Shown here piece after piece: positions 6,719-13,381 of a DNA stretch of 13,381 bases. A program made the translations under genes and the position numbers. The DNA lies in the NCBI GenBank assembly GCA_021151805.1, contig JAGKWN010000110.1:1-13381 (forward strand), read 5' to 3'. Numbering within the stretch: the first letter of the stretch is position 1; every line of letters starts with the position of its first letter. Below the pieces are notes generated by a model. The model was not told the DNA's origin. It searched no databases and was given only the letters and a program-made list of their open reading frames with translations. This DNA is from Cytophagaceae bacterium (GTDB taxonomy: Bacteria > Bacteroidota > Bacteroidia > Cytophagales > Cytophagaceae).

Positions 6719-7258
6719 ATGAATGACCAAGAGATTTTAGTTCGACTAAAACAAGGAGATGAAAATACCTTGGACTTACTCTATAAAACCCATTACCGGA
6801 TGATGATTAAATTAATCGTCAAAAATAATGGTACAGAAGAGGAAGCCAAGGATATTTATCAGGAGTCATTGATTGTACTTTGGCAAAAGGCTAAAGATGA
6901 TAATTTCGTACTAACTTCAAAAATAAGTACTTACCTCTACAGTATTTGTTTAAATCTTTGGAGAAAAGAGCTTGAGCGCAAAAAGCGCTTTTCTTATGAA
7001 GTAAAAGAAGGTACCGATGTTATGGAGATGGATCGTGATGAACGTATCAAAATCATAAATCAATGTATTCAACGATTGGGAGACACTTGCAGAGAGGTGT
7101 TAACCTATTATTATTTTGACCGTTTATCTATGGTAGAAATAGCCGAGAAGATGGGATTTGCTAACGCAGATACGTCCAAGACCAAAAAGTACAAGTGCAA
7201 AAAAGAATTAGATCAATTAGTTAAATCATTATATAAAGAAAGTGACTTTCTTGATTAA
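6719..7258 (+). CDS. ECF-type RNA polymerase sigma factor (sigma-70 family)
   Basis: This 179-residue protein has only sigma regions 2 and 4, as in extracytoplasmic-function sigma factors. Region 2 spans about residues 20-88, with EEEAKDIYQESLIVLWQKA as the -10/core-binding helices. Region 4 spans about 112-170, with REVLTYYYFDRLSMVEIAEKM leading into the helix-turn-helix and the basic helix around KTKKYKCKKEL. It should direct RNA polymerase to a small regulon in response to an envelope signal. The next gene begins 3 nt after its stop and encodes a membrane protein of anti-sigma build, so the two are probably a regulatory pair. The 87-nt gap upstream has no perfect TAnnTTTG element, which leaves open autoregulation through another promoter type. 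Confidence 0.87.
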   Translation: MNDQEILVRLKQGDENTLDLLYKTHYRMMIKLIVKNNGTEEEAKDIYQESLIVLWQKAKDDNFVLTSKISTYLYSICLNLWRKELERKKRFSYEVKEGTDVMEMDRDERIKIINQCIQRLGDTCREVLTYYYFDRLSMVEIAEKMGFANADTSKTKKYKCKKELDQLVKSLYKESDFLD

Positions 7259-7261
7259 ATT

Positions 7262-8182
7262 ATGAATATCTCAGAAGAAACCATTGATTCTTTCCTGCGA
7301 GGAGATTTAGCAGGCTCAGAACTGGAGCAGTTTAATCAGGCTCTCCGCTCTGATCCTAAACTTCAGCAAGAAGTTTCATTACAAAGCGACATTGTTGACT
7401 CAATCAAACAGTATCGTCATTCTCAGTTAAAAAACAGATTGAATTCTATTGAAGTTGCACCTGTTTCAACAAGCAGTTATTTCTCTGCTTACATTAAACT
7501 GGCTGCATCTATTGGTGCTGTAGCATTATTAATTGGCTCATATGCCATTCTGACGAATAAAAAGACTGAAGATGCAGTATCATCATCTATAACATCAACA
7601 GAACAAATTTCTGCTGCACAAACAACTGAAGAACAGACTTCATCAAACAAAATAGCTGTTGCAGCTTCAGACCTTGAGCCTGTAAACAACAATGCCTCTG
7701 CTCCTGTTTCATCTAAAAATGCGACAACTGTTACAGTTGCAAATAAATCGGATGTGAAAGGTTCTAAAAAAGCTGATTTATCACAAACAAATGAACCTGC
7801 AACTGCTACCCAGGAAACTGTATTCTCTGAGGAAATGGCTGGCGACGAGGAATCTTTTGCTTCCGGATCAGAAAATATGACTATACCGGGCGCAAACCAT
7901 GACACGCATTCAAATACTTCAACATCTGTTAAGGTAAATATTGTAAAAGAGAAGAACATCCTTGCTTACCGATTCTTCAACAATGAATTATATCTGCACG
8001 GAAATTTCTCTAACAGTCCGTATGAGTTGTTTGAACTAAATAACAAACCGTCCAAACAATTGTTTTTATACTTTGAAAACAATTATTACGAACTGGTACA
8101 GGGTAAAACAAAAGTAACAACCCTGGTTCCGATTACAGATAAAGCCACATTGTCACAATTAGCGCAACTAAGAGTACATTAA
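7262..8182 (+). CDS. Putative anti-sigma factor, single-pass membrane protein
   Basis: This 306-residue protein has a type II-like layout. The N-terminal cytoplasmic part (1-75) begins with a short helical segment typical of Bacteroidota anti-sigma proteins (ETIDSFLRGDL, then a DPKLQQEV segment). No zinc-binding HxxxCxxC motif is present. A single transmembrane helix lies at about 77-98 (IKLAASIGAVALLIGSYAIL). A linker of about 125 residues rich in Ser, Thr, Ala and acidic residues follows (100-225). It ends in a compact domain (about 226-306) rich in Tyr, Phe, Leu and Asn that I do not recognise. Its location 3 nt after the ECF sigma gene supports control of that sigma factor. The C-terminal domain would be periplasmic and could be the sensor. 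The function is inferred from architecture and context. Confidence 0.65.
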   Translation: MNISEETIDSFLRGDLAGSELEQFNQALRSDPKLQQEVSLQSDIVDSIKQYRHSQLKNRLNSIEVAPVSTSSYFSAYIKLAASIGAVALLIGSYAILTNKKTEDAVSSSITSTEQISAAQTTEEQTSSNKIAVAASDLEPVNNNASAPVSSKNATTVTVANKSDVKGSKKADLSQTNEPATATQETVFSEEMAGDEESFASGSENMTIPGANHDTHSNTSTSVKVNIVKEKNILAYRFFNNELYLHGNFSNSPYELFELNNKPSKQLFLYFENNYYELVQGKTKVTTLVPITDKATLSQLAQLRVH

Positions 8183-8205
8183 TACAACAAGTTCCTAGAA
8201 ATCAA

Positions 8206-8237
8206 ATTGGATTGGTCAGATTTACTAAGTAAATTTG
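8206..8237 (+). promoter_or_regulatory. Candidate promoter for the ftsX operon inside the terminator hairpin
   Basis: TAAATTTG at 8230-8237 is a perfect match to the Bacteroidota -7 consensus TAnnTTTG. ATTG at 8206-8209 lies 20 nt upstream, the right distance for the -33 TTTG/TTG element. Transcription would start near 8243-8246, leaving a leader of about 16-19 nt before the GTG at 8262. The -7 element lies wholly in the downstream arm of the terminator. Confidence 0.5.
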
Positions 8238-8251
8238 ACCAATTCGTTTTT
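8208..8251 (+). terminator. Intrinsic terminator after the anti-sigma gene
   Basis: ATTGGTCAGATTTA (8211-8224) pairs with TAAATTTGACCAAT (8230-8243), with one G-T wobble and a 5-nt loop. A few further pairs extend the base, and T5 follows at 8247-8251. The hairpin begins about 25 nt after the stop of the anti-sigma gene and ends about 11 nt before the GTG start of ftsX. Confidence 0.75.
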
Positions 8252-8261
8252 ATAGCATTCC

Positions 8262-9164
8262 GTGGCAGAGACAACTCACAAAAAAAGAAAAAAGGTATTA
8301 GGCAGCTTTCCTTATACAACGGTTATTTTCAGCATTACCTTATCCTTAACTGTAATTGGTTTGTTTGGACTGATTCTGATCAATGCTCAATCCATTAAAA
8401 CAATTATCCATAATCAGGTTGGCGAAGTGCAAATCTATATGCATAACCACATTTCAGATTCCCTGGCAACAGAATTCAAAACCAATCTTTTCGCTAAAGA
8501 CTATATTGCCAAAGATGCTTCCGGCCAACCGTACATTACCTTTATCTCTACAGAGCAGGCAAAAGAAGAATATATTAAACAAACCGGCCAGGACTTCACA
8601 AAAATCATTGAAGAAAACCCGCTCCGCGCTTCATACACGATTCACGTAACGGATAAATATACAGACACTTCGTCCATGAATTATATTGTAAAAGAACTGA
8701 ACACAGATCCTGCAGTATATGAAGTTATTTATGAAGAAGCCTTACTAAAAAAAGTGACGAAAAACCTTCGCAATGCCGGTATTGTACTGGCAGGTTTTGC
8801 TTTATTACTAACCATTGTTACATTTTTCTTAATCAACAACACCATAAAGCTGGCGCTGTATTCACAGCGTTTCCTGATCCGCAGTATGCAGCTGGTTGGT
8901 GCAAGACCTTTCTTTATTCAAAAACCATTTATTTACAGAGCTGTGCTCCAAGGCGGTATTGCCGGAGTCTTGGCTTCCGGCTTGTTATTTGGTCTGCAAA
9001 AATATGCCTTCCTGGCTATTGAAGATCTGCAGAAAATATACGCACCCGAAAAAACATACATCCTATATGCGTTACTGATTATAACTGGTGCCTTACTTGG
9101 TTTGATCAGTTCTTTCCTTTCAGTACGCAAATACATGTTCTTAGCATTAGACGAATTATATTAA
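8262..9164 (+). CDS. ftsX: Cell-division ABC-transporter-like permease FtsX
   Basis: FtsX is the inner-membrane partner of the ATPase FtsE. It transmits ATP hydrolysis to periplasmic cell-wall hydrolases at the division site. The 300-residue protein has the family topology: TM1 at about 19-41, a large periplasmic loop (about 42-170), then TM2 (about 173-193), TM3 (227-247) and TM4 (267-288). The cytoplasmic coupling segment RSMQLVGARPFFIQKPF lies between TM2 and TM3. The start is GTG: a TAG lies in frame 9 nt upstream and no ATG fits. ftsE is not in the window, as is common in Bacteroidota. DUF3098 follows after 10 nt. Confidence 0.88.
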   Translation: MAETTHKKRKKVLGSFPYTTVIFSITLSLTVIGLFGLILINAQSIKTIIHNQVGEVQIYMHNHISDSLATEFKTNLFAKDYIAKDASGQPYITFISTEQAKEEYIKQTGQDFTKIIEENPLRASYTIHVTDKYTDTSSMNYIVKELNTDPAVYEVIYEEALLKKVTKNLRNAGIVLAGFALLLTIVTFFLINNTIKLALYSQRFLIRSMQLVGARPFFIQKPFIYRAVLQGGIAGVLASGLLFGLQKYAFLAIEDLQKIYAPEKTYILYALLIITGALLGLISSFLSVRKYMFLALDELY

Positions 9165-9174
9165 CAGTAAAAAT

Positions 9175-9387
9175 ATGGAAAAGCAAAAAATGGTTTTTGG
9201 AAGCATGAATTACATCATCATGTTAGCTGGTGTTTTATTAATGGTTATCGGGTACTTTATCATGTCTACAGACACAAACCGTTATGGCTTTGGTGATAAT
9301 GGTCTAACGATTGGCCCAATGCTGGTATTGGCAGGATTGATCGTTGAAGTATACGCGATCTTTTACACACCTAAGAAGAAAGCATAA
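9175..9387 (+). CDS. Small two-helix membrane protein, DUF3098 family
   Basis: This 70-residue protein has two hydrophobic helices at about 11-30 and 46-65. A glycine-rich loop (DTNRYGFGDNGLTIGP) joins them, and the tail TPKKKA is basic. It matches the DUF3098 family known from Bacteroidota, where it normally sits between ftsX and uppP, as here. The function is unknown; the constant neighbourhood suggests a role in division or envelope assembly. It starts 10 nt after ftsX and ends 2 nt before uppP, so it is surely co-transcribed with both. Confidence 0.85.
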   Translation: MEKQKMVFGSMNYIIMLAGVLLMVIGYFIMSTDTNRYGFGDNGLTIGPMLVLAGLIVEVYAIFYTPKKKA

Positions 9388-9389
9388 AC

Positions 9390-10181
9390 ATGACCTGGCT
9401 TGAATCCATTATCCTTGCAATTGTAGAAGGAGTAACAGAGTTTTTGCCCATCTCCTCTACCGGGCACATGATCATCACTTCAGCAATAATGGGCATTAAA
9501 AACGACCCGTTTACAAAAGTCTTTGAAGTAGCCATTCAATTCGGAGCAATCCTCTCTGTAGTAGTATTATACTTTAAAAGATTCTTCAAAAGTTTTGATT
9601 TTTATTTCAAACTCTTTGTAGCCTTCATTCCTACTGCGATTGTAGGCCTTTTATTAAAAAAACATATTGACAAATTACTTGAAGAAGTGTGGGTGGTTGC
9701 CACAGCACTGCTTCTTGGCGGTATCATATTATTATTTATCGACAAGTGGTTTGAGAAAAATGAAACAGAAGGAACCGAAGAAGTTTCATACAAAACCGGC
9801 TTTTTGATTGGCTGTTTCCAGTGTCTTGCAATGATACCGGGTGTTTCACGCTCTGCCGCAACAATCATTGGCGGTCTAACTCAAAAGCTTACACGCAAAG
9901 CTGCTGCTGAATTCTCCTTCTTCCTTGCTGTACCTACGATGTTTGCAGCTACAGCTAAAAGCTTGTATGATGAAAAAGATTTAATTTTAAATTCCACAGA
10001 TAAAATTCCTTTGTTGCTTTTAGGCAATATCGTGGCATTTATCGTGGCAATGATTGCCATCAAATTCTTTATTACAATCCTTACCAAGTATGGTTTCAAG
10101 GCATTCGGCTATTACAGAATTGCACTTGGCGCATTGCTACTAATTCTGCTTCTGATGAATGTAGATTTAACTGTCGTGTAA
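9390..10181 (+). CDS. uppP: Undecaprenyl-diphosphatase UppP (BacA)
   Basis: This integral membrane enzyme dephosphorylates undecaprenyl diphosphate so the lipid carrier can be reused for peptidoglycan and surface-polysaccharide synthesis; overexpression in other bacteria gives bacitracin resistance. The 263-residue protein is of normal length. It has both BacA signatures: EGVTEFLPISSTGH (13-26), with Glu13, Glu17 and His26, and PGVSRSA (150-156), with Arg154. About seven to eight hydrophobic segments are visible. It starts 2 nt after the DUF3098 gene, and truB follows after 33 nt. Confidence 0.95.
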   Translation: MTWLESIILAIVEGVTEFLPISSTGHMIITSAIMGIKNDPFTKVFEVAIQFGAILSVVVLYFKRFFKSFDFYFKLFVAFIPTAIVGLLLKKHIDKLLEEVWVVATALLLGGIILLFIDKWFEKNETEGTEEVSYKTGFLIGCFQCLAMIPGVSRSAATIIGGLTQKLTRKAAAEFSFFLAVPTMFAATAKSLYDEKDLILNSTDKIPLLLLGNIVAFIVAMIAIKFFITILTKYGFKAFGYYRIALGALLLILLLMNVDLTVV

Positions 10182-10214
10182 TATCCTTCCCTCCCATTAC
10201 GCATTACAAAGCAT

Positions 10215-10892
10215 ATGTCTGCGACTGAAATACCGCAACCAGACCTGGTACTTTGCCTGGATAAACCTTATCACTGGACGTCCTTTGATGTTGTAAAAAA
10301 AGTTCGCAGAGTTTTAAAAATGAAAAAAGTAGGCCACGCCGGAACCCTGGATCCATTAGCTACCGGCCTGCTGATTGTTTGTACCGGAAAAAAAACAAAG
10401 ACCATTGAATCTTTAATGGCCGATGAAAAAGAATATTCCGGTGCTATATCCTTAGGAGCTACAACTGCTTCTTATGACCTGGAGACAGAACTTGAAAACC
10501 ATCAGGATATTTCCGGTATCACAGAAACACAGATCCGCCAAACGGTCAAACAATTTCTTGGAACCATTACACAAACACCGCCGATACATTCAGCAGTTAA
10601 GATTGATGGCAAGCGGGCTTATGATGAAGCACGGAAAGGCAACGAGGTAGTACTTAAATCCAGACAGGTTTTTATCAAAGAATTCCGCATTACGAAAATA
10701 GAGTTACCTCTGGTATTTTTTAACATTGTTTGCAGCAAAGGCACCTACATCCGCACCATTGCGAACGATTTTGGCAAAGCATTACACTGTGGTGCACACT
10801 TACATGCACTCAGAAGAGAACGCATAGGAAATTATTCTGTAACAAATGCTGTTACACCAGAACAATTCGAGACGCAATTTTCTTCAAAATGA
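10215..10892 (+). CDS. truB: tRNA pseudouridine-55 synthase TruB
   Basis: TruB converts U55 to pseudouridine in the T-loop of tRNAs. The 225-residue protein has the catalytic motif HAGTLDPLATGLL (41-53) with Asp46. It also has the family segments EYSGAISLGATTASYD, PPIHSAVKIDGKRAY and CSKGTYIRTIANDFG. It is shorter than the E. coli enzyme and lacks the C-terminal PUA-like domain, which is usual in Bacteroidota. Its TGA overlaps the ATG of ribF (ATGA at 10889-10892), so translation of the two is probably coupled. Confidence 0.95.
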   Translation: MSATEIPQPDLVLCLDKPYHWTSFDVVKKVRRVLKMKKVGHAGTLDPLATGLLIVCTGKKTKTIESLMADEKEYSGAISLGATTASYDLETELENHQDISGITETQIRQTVKQFLGTITQTPPIHSAVKIDGKRAYDEARKGNEVVLKSRQVFIKEFRITKIELPLVFFNIVCSKGTYIRTIANDFGKALHCGAHLHALRRERIGNYSVTNAVTPEQFETQFSSK

Positions 10893-11815
10893 AAATTTAC
10901 AGAGACATTAAAGAATTCAAACCACTCAACAAAGCCGTTGTTACGATAGGTGCTTTTGATGGTGTACATATAGGCCATAAAAAAATATTAAACCGTCTTA
11001 CAGAATTAAGCAGTCTGGTAAATGGTGAAAGTGTATTGATTACCTTCTGGCCCCATCCCAGATTGGTATTAAAAAAAGATGCTGAGCCAATCGCCCTATT
11101 AAATACCCTTGAAGAAAAAATACATCTGCTGGACACCTTCCACATTGATCACTTGCTGATCCTGAATTTTAACGAAGAATTTTCAAAACTTACTGCAGAT
11201 GCTTTTATTGAAAACATTCTCATTAAAAGCATTGGCACTCGTTATCTGGTATTGGGCTATGACCATAGGTTTGGTCACGACAGAGAAGGTGGCATTGATT
11301 ATTTAAATGCAAATAAAGAGCGCTTCAATATTGAGCCTGTAGAAATTCCGAAACAGGAAATTGAATCCCTTGCTATCTCTTCTACTCTGATCCGCCAAGC
11401 TCTATTGCATGGCGATAGCAAGCTTGCCAATCAAAATCTTGGCTACTCTTATCTGTTAAGAGGCTTTGTTATTGAGGGTAATAAATTAGGCAGAACCATT
11501 GGCTATCCTACAGCCAATATCTTTATTGAAGACCAGGATAAGCTGATTCCTAAAAATGGTGTATATGCCGTTTATGTATATATCGAAGGCGAACGTTACA
11601 AAGGTATGTTGAACATTGGTGTGCGCCCAACGGTTACGAATGATCTGCGCAGAACCATTGAAGTACATATATTCGATTTTGCACAGGATATTTACGGAAA
11701 AACAGTACGCCTTGAGCTACTTACCTACATGCGTGCCGAAGTAAAATTCAATGGTATAGATGCGCTGATTGAACAGCTGAAACAAGATGAAATTGACGCG
11801 CGGGCAATTTTATAA
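10889..11815 (+). CDS. ribF: Bifunctional riboflavin kinase / FAD synthetase
   Basis: This 308-residue enzyme phosphorylates riboflavin to FMN and adenylylates FMN to FAD. The N-terminal nucleotidyltransferase domain has GAFDGVHIGH (21-30), TFWPHPR (52-58), GYDHRFGHDREGG (123-135) and the ISSTLIR motif (163-169). The C-terminal flavokinase domain has the stretch RGFVIEGNKLGRTIGYPTAN (191-210), PKNGVYAVYV (221-230), NIGVRPTV (242-249) and EVHIFDF (258-264), where Glu258 is the likely catalytic base. The reading frame is open further upstream, but the ATG at 10889, in the ATGA overlap with the truB stop, gives the normal N-terminus. Its stop lies one base from the stop of the convergent gene. 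Confidence 0.95.
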   Translation: MKIYRDIKEFKPLNKAVVTIGAFDGVHIGHKKILNRLTELSSLVNGESVLITFWPHPRLVLKKDAEPIALLNTLEEKIHLLDTFHIDHLLILNFNEEFSKLTADAFIENILIKSIGTRYLVLGYDHRFGHDREGGIDYLNANKERFNIEPVEIPKQEIESLAISSTLIRQALLHGDSKLANQNLGYSYLLRGFVIEGNKLGRTIGYPTANIFIEDQDKLIPKNGVYAVYVYIEGERYKGMLNIGVRPTVTNDLRRTIEVHIFDFAQDIYGKTVRLELLTYMRAEVKFNGIDALIEQLKQDEIDARAIL

Positions 11816-11816
11816 T

Positions 11817-12836
11817 TTATTTTTTCAATTCGATATATACCGGAAAATGGTCACTGTAACCACCGTAATACTTTTCTCCTAAGTATGTACGGAAAGGCCC
11901 TGAATTCAAATCTTTTTTATAATACAACCAATCCGGATCATAAATGGAAGCTTCGGCAAAACGAAGTCCTTTTTTGTTTGTCATGGAACTACTGACCAAC
12001 ACCTGATCAAATAAAAACCAATCTCTTTTAAACTTGCAAGTCCCCTCGCCCACATCCTGCAGCTCTTTGAACGGATTTATCAAATCGGCCGAAGAATTTT
12101 GTTTCCCAGATTTTAATTTCAGCATAATCGACATGCTTTCATCTGAAGGTTGATCATTAAAATCTCCCATGACAATAATATTGTCAGACTTGCTGACGGC
12201 ATTGATAGAATCTATAATCTCCTGCGTAAGCATGGCTGCTGCAATACGCTTATGTTCGGATTTCTGCTCCCCTTCCCTGCGCGATGGCCAGTGATTTACC
12301 AGTACATGTACGGTATCAGAAAATAATACACCTTTCACAACCAATACTTCCCGTAAAAATAATTCAGGATCTTCATCCTGTTTAAAGTAGGATAAGTACG
12401 ATTGAATAGGTTGAAAAAACTTTTCATTATAAATCAAACAAACGTCAATCCCTCTTTTGTCTGAAGAATTGTAATGAATAATTTTGAACAACGAATCACT
12501 CTTCAACAAATCCGTTAACACCTCTTTATTTTCTACTTCGCTCATACCAAGCAAAGCCAGCGAATTAGATTCGTTCAACCCATGAATAACTTCTCTTATA
12601 TTGTTCAGTTTTTCTTCGTAACGCTGTGCTGTCCAATGCAACTTCCCTCCCGGTAAAAAATCATTATCATTTACATGCTCATCATCCATGATATCAAACA
12701 AGTTTTCAGTATTATAAAAAGCCACCCGACAGCCTGGTCCACTTCCAGTACCGGATTTGCTGGCCGTTTCAGCCTGGTAGGAACATGAAAAGCCTGCCAA
12801 TAAGCACAGAACTGAAATTATTGTATTGATATTCAT
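11817..12836 (-). CDS. Exported endonuclease/exonuclease/phosphatase-family protein
   Basis: This 339-residue protein of the EEP (DNase I-like) superfamily carries all its active-site motifs: FYNTENLFD (40-48), GMSEVENK (97-104) with metal-binding Glu100, VNHWPSR (180-186) with His182, MGDFNDQP (223-230) with Asp225 and Asn227, and YSDHFPVYIE (327-336) with Asp329 and His330. The N-terminus is a hydrophobic signal sequence ending AGFSC. Cys18 could be a lipoprotein cysteine, but the lipobox is atypical (Gly at -3, Phe at -2), so plain secretion is possible. A Ser/Gly-rich spacer follows. The substrate may be DNA, a nucleotide, a phospholipid or an inositol phosphate; the sequence does not decide. 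It diverges from gldC and converges on ribF. Confidence 0.85.
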   Translation of the reverse strand: MNINTIISVLCLLAGFSCSYQAETASKSGTGSGPGCRVAFYNTENLFDIMDDEHVNDNDFLPGGKLHWTAQRYEEKLNNIREVIHGLNESNSLALLGMSEVENKEVLTDLLKSDSLFKIIHYNSSDKRGIDVCLIYNEKFFQPIQSYLSYFKQDEDPELFLREVLVVKGVLFSDTVHVLVNHWPSRREGEQKSEHKRIAAAMLTQEIIDSINAVSKSDNIIVMGDFNDQPSDESMSIMLKLKSGKQNSSADLINPFKELQDVGEGTCKFKRDWFLFDQVLVSSSMTNKKGLRFAEASIYDPDWLYYKKDLNSGPFRTYLGEKYYGGYSDHFPVYIELKK

Positions 12837-12946
12837 ACACTTTATTGATTTTTATGCACCTAAATCTGGTCTAAAGATAATTTACAATTTACAGATTTGT
12901 TTTAACGACAAATGATAAGGAAATTAGCGTAAATATTATTAATAAC
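12837..12946. promoter_or_regulatory. Divergent promoter region between the EEP-family gene and gldC
   Basis: This is a 110-nt AT-rich gap between two genes transcribed away from each other, so both promoters should lie here. On the minus strand TATCTTTA is a 7-of-8 match to TAnnTTTG, but no -33 element sits at the right distance. On the plus strand I see no near-perfect match. No hairpin or repeat stands out. Confidence 0.4.
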
Positions 12947-13282
12947 ATGAAAAATTCAGAAATAAAATTCAGCGTACAATTAGACGATAAAAATATACCT
13001 GAAAAGATTGTTTGGGAAGCTACTGACGGCCCTTCAGACAAGCCTTTACCAACAGATGCCATCGCTTTATCTTTATGGGATCATACACAAATGAACACCA
13101 TGCAGATAAATATATGGACAAAAGAAATGCCGGTAGAAGAAATGAAACGTTTCGCTATAGAAGGTATTGGCGGTATGGCAGACTCCATTGAAAATGCCAC
13201 CGGAGATATTAAAATGGCTGAAATGATTCGGGAACTGTGTAAAAAACTTGTAATACACGTGAAAGAAAATGCCAAGCAATAA
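12947..13282 (+). CDS. gldC: Gliding motility protein GldC
   Basis: This is a small soluble protein of 111 residues, the usual GldC length. It contains the recognisable segments SVQLDDKNIPEKIVWEATD (near 9-27), ALSLWDHTQMNTMQINIWTK (about 40-59), and a C-terminal helical part ending in KKLVIHVKENAKQ. GldC is known from gliding Bacteroidota, where it accompanies GldB and supports the motility and secretion machinery without being strictly essential in Flavobacterium. No signal peptide or membrane segment is present, so it is cytoplasmic. The partner gldB is not in the window, and the terminator right after gldC suggests a single-gene transcript here. Confidence 0.92.
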   Translation: MKNSEIKFSVQLDDKNIPEKIVWEATDGPSDKPLPTDAIALSLWDHTQMNTMQINIWTKEMPVEEMKRFAIEGIGGMADSIENATGDIKMAEMIRELCKKLVIHVKENAKQ

Positions 13283-13285
13283 TTC

Positions 13286-13321
13286 AATAAACCTCTTACT
13301 CAAATAAGAGGTTTATTTTTT
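13286..13321 (+). terminator. Intrinsic terminator of gldC
   Basis: Positions 13286-13298 and 13305-13317 form a perfect 13-bp stem with the 6-nt loop CTCAAA. A T-tract (13316-13321) follows. It begins 4 nt after the gldC stop codon. The remaining 60 bases of the window show no gene. Confidence 0.9.
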
Positions 13322-13381
13322 ATATGTCATTTTAAGCCAGCTACAAACCATTACCCGAATATTTATACTTAATAATCATAG

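Noticed and set aside
7489..7959. 156-codon open frame antisense to the anti-sigma gene
   Set aside because: It mirrors the Ser/Thr/Ala-rich linker of the real gene. Its Val/Ala/Ser-rich product resembles no family and has no context of its own.
8207..8398. 63-codon open frame starting in the terminator before ftsX
   Set aside because: It overlaps the ftsX start in another frame and reads through the terminator hairpin; no recognisable protein.
10730..10888. N-terminal extension of ribF into truB
   Set aside because: The 53 extra residues are rich in His, Cys, Thr and Arg, encoded by truB in another frame. The ATG in the ATGA overlap gives the normal RibF N-terminus.
13073..13303. Minus-strand open frames opposite gldC
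   Set aside because: They are shadows of a well-recognised gene and one runs into its terminator.

Overview
The window looks like chromosomal DNA of a gliding or cellulose-degrading type Bacteroidota, probably Cytophagales and close to Cytophaga hutchinsonii. Grounds: the DNA is AT-rich, start codons lack Shine-Dalgarno-like sequences, promoter-like TAnnTTTG elements occur, a gldC gliding-motility gene is present, and the order ftsX - DUF3098 - uppP - truB - ribF is a typical Bacteroidota gene order. The species name is an impression, not a search result. I see no tRNA, rRNA, CRISPR array, insertion sequence or phage gene.

Positions 1-360 hold no intact gene. They contain two related terminator hairpins and, between them, a decayed copy of the 3' end of the neighbouring sugar-transporter gene. 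Positions 363-4885 (minus strand) read as one directional cluster, in transcription order: APS/PAPS reductase (cysH), extended-SDR nucleotide-sugar epimerase, GH13 alpha-amylase-family enzyme, and FHS-family sugar transporter. A terminator-like hairpin separates the epimerase from the amylase and touches the amylase start codon. The region 4886-5111 is a divergent promoter region.

On the plus strand, 5112-6631 carries a pterin cluster: a 6-pyruvoyl-tetrahydropterin-synthase-like enzyme, overlapping folE, then a MarR-type regulator. Next, 6719-8182 holds an ECF sigma factor and, 3 nt later, a membrane protein built like an anti-sigma factor with an unrecognised C-terminal domain. A terminator hairpin follows, and its downstream arm contains a perfect TAnnTTTG promoter element. 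That element may start the envelope/housekeeping operon ftsX - DUF3098 - uppP - truB - ribF (8262-11815), whose genes are tightly packed and in places overlap.

The ribF stop codon lies one base from the stop of a convergent, exported endonuclease/exonuclease/phosphatase-family protein (11817-12836, minus). gldC (12947-13282, plus) diverges from it and ends in a clean intrinsic terminator.

Most of the window is ordinary core genome. The points most worth a second look are the decayed transporter paralogue, the hairpins sitting on or against start sites, the sigma/anti-sigma pair, the animal-like PTPS next to folE, and the altered coupling residues of the FHS transporter.
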